This document shows, piece by piece, positions 14,765-17,019 of a stretch of 17,019 nucleotides of DNA; position 1 is the stretch's first letter, and every line of letters begins with the position of its first letter. The stretch is from Candidatus Thorarchaeota archaeon. Its GTDB lineage: Archaea > Asgardarchaeota > Thorarchaeia > Thorarchaeales > Thorarchaeaceae. The notes under the pieces are model-generated. The model was not told where the DNA came from and searched no databases. It saw only the letters and a program-made list of their open reading frames with translations. The position numbers and the translations under genes are program-made. The stretch spans positions 1 to 17,019 of the forward strand of contig JAHQWZ010000011.1 of the NCBI GenBank assembly GCA_029856425.1. Direction: 5' to 3'.

Positions 14765-15436
14765 TCAGTAGACATCGGGGTTCTTGCTGAGTCCTTCCTT
14801 GTATGCCTTTCGAAACCTATCCGTAAGTTCTTTGCTCAGCTTCTGATATCGTTCGAACTCTGAGTCACTTAGTCGGGCAAGACAAAGGATTCTCCTCAGA
14901 GCGAGATAGACTCCCGGGTCCAGAGCAGAAACAGTATCTAGAATCTCTTTGACTTCTTGCTTTGCCTTCTTCCATAGACGGTCTCGTTCAACGAAGTCAT
15001 TGGCAATCTCTTGAATATCATTTTCATCCTTGAAGATGAAACCTAGATCACGCATGGTACCAACGAGGTCAAGCGTCATGTCAATGTCATTAACGGTTCT
15101 CTCAGGGAGATCATCCATGTCACTCGTTGCAATAAAGACGTTCTCAGCTGTAGCGACCCAAAGCTTTGTCATGATGTGAGAGTCGCCATTGCCTGCGGGC
15201 TCAAAGCCATCCTGTGTGATAAGACCAGCCTTTTCCAGCTCCTTCAGGTGGTAGCGGACGGTCTGGGGTTTCAATTCTTTGCTTGGATCAGCGACGTCTA
15301 AGAATTCGCAGATTTCGGATGTTGACATCCGCCTGGATCTTAGAGCATGGAGGATTCGCCGACGGTTTTCGTCGTTTAGGGCGCGGACTACCGCTGCAGT
15401 TTCTTCTTCACCAGCTACAATCCTAAGCGTTTCCAT
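14765..15436 (-). CDS. ArsR-type winged-helix transcriptional regulator with helical C-terminal domain
   Basis: From this start the product has 223 residues. The N-terminal 85 form an ArsR-like winged helix: VVRALNDENRRRILHALRSRR, STSEICEFLDV, the recognition-helix region QTVRYHLKELEKAGLI, and a wing ending TKLWVATA. The remaining 135 residues are highly charged and mostly helical (NDIQEIANDFVERDRLWKKAKQEVKEIL, SEFERYQKLSKELTDRF) and probably serve dimerisation or sensing. No metal-binding cysteine pair is visible. I chose the ATG at 15436 because GGAG lies 9 bases upstream; in-frame starts at 15451 (ATG) and 15454 (TTG) would add five or six residues but lack such a site. An inverted repeat at 15483-15502 is a candidate self-operator. 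The regulated genes are unknown. Confidence 0.8.
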   Translation of the reverse strand: METLRIVAGEEETAAVVRALNDENRRRILHALRSRRMSTSEICEFLDVADPSKELKPQTVRYHLKELEKAGLITQDGFEPAGNGDSHIMTKLWVATAENVFIATSDMDDLPERTVNDIDMTLDLVGTMRDLGFIFKDENDIQEIANDFVERDRLWKKAKQEVKEILDTVSALDPGVYLALRRILCLARLSDSEFERYQKLSKELTDRFRKAYKEGLSKNPDVY

Positions 15437-15482
15437 CTCTCTAGACTCCATCAATGGTTAGTTCATGTTCCAACGGCTCAAT

Positions 15483-15502
15483 GATAGGATATGACACCTA
15501 TC
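15483..15502. repeat. Inverted repeat upstream of the ArsR-like gene (candidate operator)
   Basis: GATAGG (15483-15488) and CCTATC (15497-15502) form a perfect 6-base inverted repeat with an 8-base spacer, 47 bases before the ArsR-like ATG at 15436. Size and position suit a dimeric winged-helix regulator binding its own promoter. No clear TATA box was recognised nearby. Confidence 0.4.
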
Positions 15503-15581
15503 GATTTGTTGATCGGTCCACAAGACCCCGCTTAGGGGCGACTTGCAGATATCGTAGTTTAAGGTCACCCGTCGAGATACA

Positions 15582-15599
15582 TCTTCTCGATTGAGAAGA
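15582..15599. repeat. Perfect 7-base hairpin between the two regulator genes
   Basis: TCTTCTC-GATT-GAGAAGA forms a 7-base stem with a 4-base loop. It lies 7 bases beyond the stop of the small winged-helix gene on the minus strand and about 145 bases before the ArsR-like gene. It could act as an mRNA 3' end, a processing stem or an operator. No T-run follows on the minus strand, so calling it a terminator would be weak. Confidence 0.4.
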
Positions 15600-15605
15600 C
15601 ATATC

Positions 15606-15848
15606 CTATGCGGGGACGTAAATCCACTGACGCATGTCCTGCAGACATGGTACTCTCTTGATTAGTCTCTTTTTGAGGAGCTTTCTTAGTGCGTATCTAA
15701 CAGTCCTTGGTGCAAAAGACACCTTGTCAAGCAGCTGCTTTGGAGTAACACCGTTCTTCCCGCTGCTCCGAAGAATGTCTAATACGATCATCTGGCTCTT
15801 GGTGAGCTTTAGTTCTTTAAGCTCCTCCCTTAATTGTTCATCTGACAT
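15606..15848 (-). CDS. Small winged-helix (MarR/TrmB-like) DNA-binding protein
   Basis: The 80-residue protein is almost entirely one winged helix. A charged first helix (MSDEQLREELKELKLTKSQ) leads to MIVLDILRSSG, then VTPKQLLDKV and the recognition-type helix APRTVRYALRKLLKKRLI, and a short wing (RVPCLQDMRQWIYVPA). The recognition helix is very basic, which favours DNA binding. There is no ligand domain. I use the ATG at 15848, with AGGTGA 11 bases upstream; the frame is also open to a GTG at 15863 (85 residues). A perfect 9-base inverted repeat starts 33 bases upstream, which suggests autoregulation. It is divergent from the nucleotidylyltransferase gene and may influence it too. The protein is not assigned to a named family. 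Confidence 0.75.
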   Translation of the reverse strand: MSDEQLREELKELKLTKSQMIVLDILRSSGKNGVTPKQLLDKVSFAPRTVRYALRKLLKKRLIKRVPCLQDMRQWIYVPA

Positions 15849-15880
15849 CAATTTCGATATCACCTACTTCCGTTCGTATG

Positions 15881-15917
15881 GTTTGAAGCTCGCAGAGTTC
15901 TCAATCTTGCTTCAAAC
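15881..15917. repeat. Perfect 9-base inverted repeat in the regulator/nucleotidylyltransferase intergenic region
   Basis: GTTTGAAGC (15881-15889) and GCTTCAAAC (15909-15917) are exact reverse complements with a 19-base spacer, so their centres are 28 bases apart. They lie upstream of the small winged-helix gene and just downstream of its candidate TATA sequence (ATTAATATAG on the minus strand, about 15941-15950). They could form a two-site operator at the transcription start, or a long-loop hairpin in the leader. Confidence 0.55.
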
Positions 15918-16034
15918 AACACCAATTATTTGTACAATAAGCTATATTAATGTATCGCAGCCCCGAGTTGCATATCGCGGTCTGTTACTGCGACTATGGA
16001 TTCTTCGCGGCACATTACTAGAACATCCGGCAAA

Positions 16035-16044
16035 CTCTATAACG
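16035..16044 (+). promoter_or_regulatory. Candidate TATA box for the nucleotidylyltransferase gene
   Basis: CTCTATAACG lies about 30-39 bases before the ATG at 16074. A transcription start about 26 bases downstream would leave only a few leader bases, consistent with a nearly leaderless mRNA and with the absence of a ribosome binding site close to the ATG. Motif match is moderate. Confidence 0.4.
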
Positions 16045-16073
16045 AGGTGTAACAACTTAATCCTCGAACCTCC

Positions 16074-17019
16074 ATGAAGAAGGCAGCCCTACTCGCCGCT
16101 GGCGATTCCACTCGAATGATGCCGCTTTCGGCAAACGTGCCAAAACATCTTCTCACAATCGCAGGGAAACCTCTGGTCTTCCATACCCTTGAGGCACTCA
16201 GGGATGCAGGAATTAAGGAAACCTTGATGATCGTTGGGTATCGTGGGGAACAATTGAAGGAAAAAATAGACTCTATAGACTGGAGTCCTATGAGCGTTTC
16301 CTATGTTGAACAGAAGGAAAGACGGGGAACGGCTCATGCCGCAGGTCATGCGAAGAATTTCGCTGGTGACGACCAACTGATTATAATGAATGGGGATGTA
16401 ATAGCCGGACCCGGTACATTTCCAGGACTCATTGAACATCACAAAAAGGGGAGTTATGAGCTGACATTGACAGTGCTCCCTATGGATGACCCGTCACCAT
16501 ATGGTGTTGTTGCCGTCAAGGATGGAAAGGCAACTGAACTCATTGAGAAACCTTCCAAGGAACAGATGGTAAGTAATCTTGCGAACGTGGGAATATATGC
16601 TGCAGGGCCTTCACTATGGGAAGCTATAGAGAATACTGGACTGTCACCCAGGACTGAATACGAGATTACAGATTCGATTACGATGTTGATCAAGAGAGGC
16701 AATGTCGGTGCTTTCTCGATACCTAGTTGGTGGTTAGATCTAGGAAAACCTTGGGACCTTCTAGAAGCTAATGAGAAGATATTGAGCACCGCAAAGGGGC
16801 GAGTTTCAGGAGATGTCGAGAAGGGGGCGACTCTGAAAGGAGAGGTAATAGTAGAGAGAGGAGCTACTGTCAGAAGCGGAGCGTATATTGAGGGGCCTGT
16901 GTTCATAGGGGAGGGTTCAGTGGTTGGCCCCAACTGCTACATTAGACCTCACACTTGCCTCAGTAAAGGGGTCAAGGTGGGAAACGGATGCGAGGTCAAG
17001 AACTCGCTGATAATGGATG
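16074..17019 (+). CDS. Bifunctional-type sugar-1-phosphate nucleotidylyltransferase with beta-helix domain (truncated at window end)
   Basis: The open frame runs 315 codons from the ATG at 16074 past the window end. Residues 1-235 form a nucleotidylyltransferase: LLAAGDSTRMMPLSANVPKHLL (residues 6-27) holds the nucleotide-binding loop and catalytic lysine region, NGDV is the metal-binding aspartate motif, and YGVVAV, LIEKP, NVGIY and WWLDLGKPWDLL follow in family order. From about 245, hexapeptide-like repeats (VIVERGATVRSGAYIEGPVFIGEGSVVG) build a left-handed beta-helix. This matches archaeal two-domain enzymes (GlmU-like, Sulfolobus ST0452 type), which activate glucose- or N-acetylglucosamine-1-phosphate and may acetylate glucosamine-1-phosphate. 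The loop reads AAGDSTR where AAGxGTR is usual. The substrate cannot be fixed, and the missing C-terminus prevents judging acetyltransferase activity. Confidence 0.9.
   Translation, partial: MKKAALLAAGDSTRMMPLSANVPKHLLTIAGKPLVFHTLEALRDAGIKETLMIVGYRGEQLKEKIDSIDWSPMSVSYVEQKERRGTAHAAGHAKNFAGDDQLIIMNGDVIAGPGTFPGLIEHHKKGSYELTLTVLPMDDPSPYGVVAVKDGKATELIEKPSKEQMVSNLANVGIYAAGPSLWEAIENTGLSPRTEYEITDSITMLIKRGNVGAFSIPSWWLDLGKPWDLLEANEKILSTAKGRVSGDVEKGATLKGEVIVERGATVRSGAYIEGPVFIGEGSVVGPNCYIRPHTCLSKGVKVGNGCEVKNSLIMD

Noticed and set aside
15634..16077. A 147-residue plus-strand open frame over the small winged-helix gene and its upstream region
   Set aside because: It is antisense to a convincing winged helix, covers the inverted repeat, and resembles no protein family.
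16089..16933. Two minus-strand open frames opposite the nucleotidylyltransferase
   Set aside because: The plus strand carries all motifs of a known enzyme; these are shadows visible because the real gene has no stop in the window.

Overview
The window is a densely packed chromosomal stretch from an archaeon. It encodes an archaeal aIF2-beta, an aEF1B, a flap endonuclease with a PCNA-binding tail, a VAT/Cdc48 ATPase, an archaeal-type FAD synthase (RibL), the Hef helicase-nuclease, a PRC-barrel protein, a tungsten-type aldehyde:ferredoxin oxidoreductase and an archaeal sugar-1-phosphate nucleotidylyltransferase. Promoters look like TATA boxes rather than -35/-10 pairs, several genes have clear Shine-Dalgarno sites, and starts include TTG and GTG. 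Base composition is intermediate. An uncultured, anaerobic, ferredoxin-using lineage fits; an Asgard (Thorarchaeia-like) source is only a guess. No rRNA, tRNA, CRISPR array, transposase or plasmid gene was seen, and no gene-free stretch exceeds 300 bases.

Layout. (1) 1-2061, minus strand: fen, an RPA32-like OB-fold/winged-helix protein, then aIF2-beta running off the left edge, apparently one operon joining replication to translation initiation. (2) 2237-2693, plus strand: a 55-residue four-CxxC zinc-ribbon protein and aEF1B, transcribed divergently from fen across a near-palindromic TATA element. (3) 2934-5882, plus strand: cdc48 (TTG start, 240-base upstream region), a small winged-helix protein and ribL. 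(4) 5884-7233, minus strand: a multi-pass membrane protein resembling GT-C glycosyltransferases, ending one base from ribL. (5) 7352-11960, minus strand: deoC with an unusual C-terminal four-cysteine tail, an AOR-family enzyme whose ribosome binding site overlaps the deoC stop, and a large PAPS-reductase-like protein with zinc-ribbon, PUA-like and two ferredoxin-type segments. (6) 12024-14759: a PRC-barrel protein diverging from hef. (7) 14765-15863, minus strand: two winged-helix regulators, each preceded by an inverted repeat. (8) 16074 to the right edge, plus strand: a sugar-1-phosphate nucleotidylyltransferase with a beta-helix tail, truncated by the window.

Functional themes. FEN1, the RPA-like protein and Hef belong to replication and fork repair. 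FEN1 ends in a textbook PIP box, and Hef has a PIP-like sequence in its linker, so both may dock on PCNA. The deoC-AOR-PAPS-reductase-like cluster is the most intriguing part: DeoC releases aldehydes, AOR enzymes oxidise aldehydes to acids with ferredoxin, and the third protein is rich in predicted iron-sulfur ligands, suggesting a ferredoxin-linked redox module. The specific substrates are inferred, not shown.
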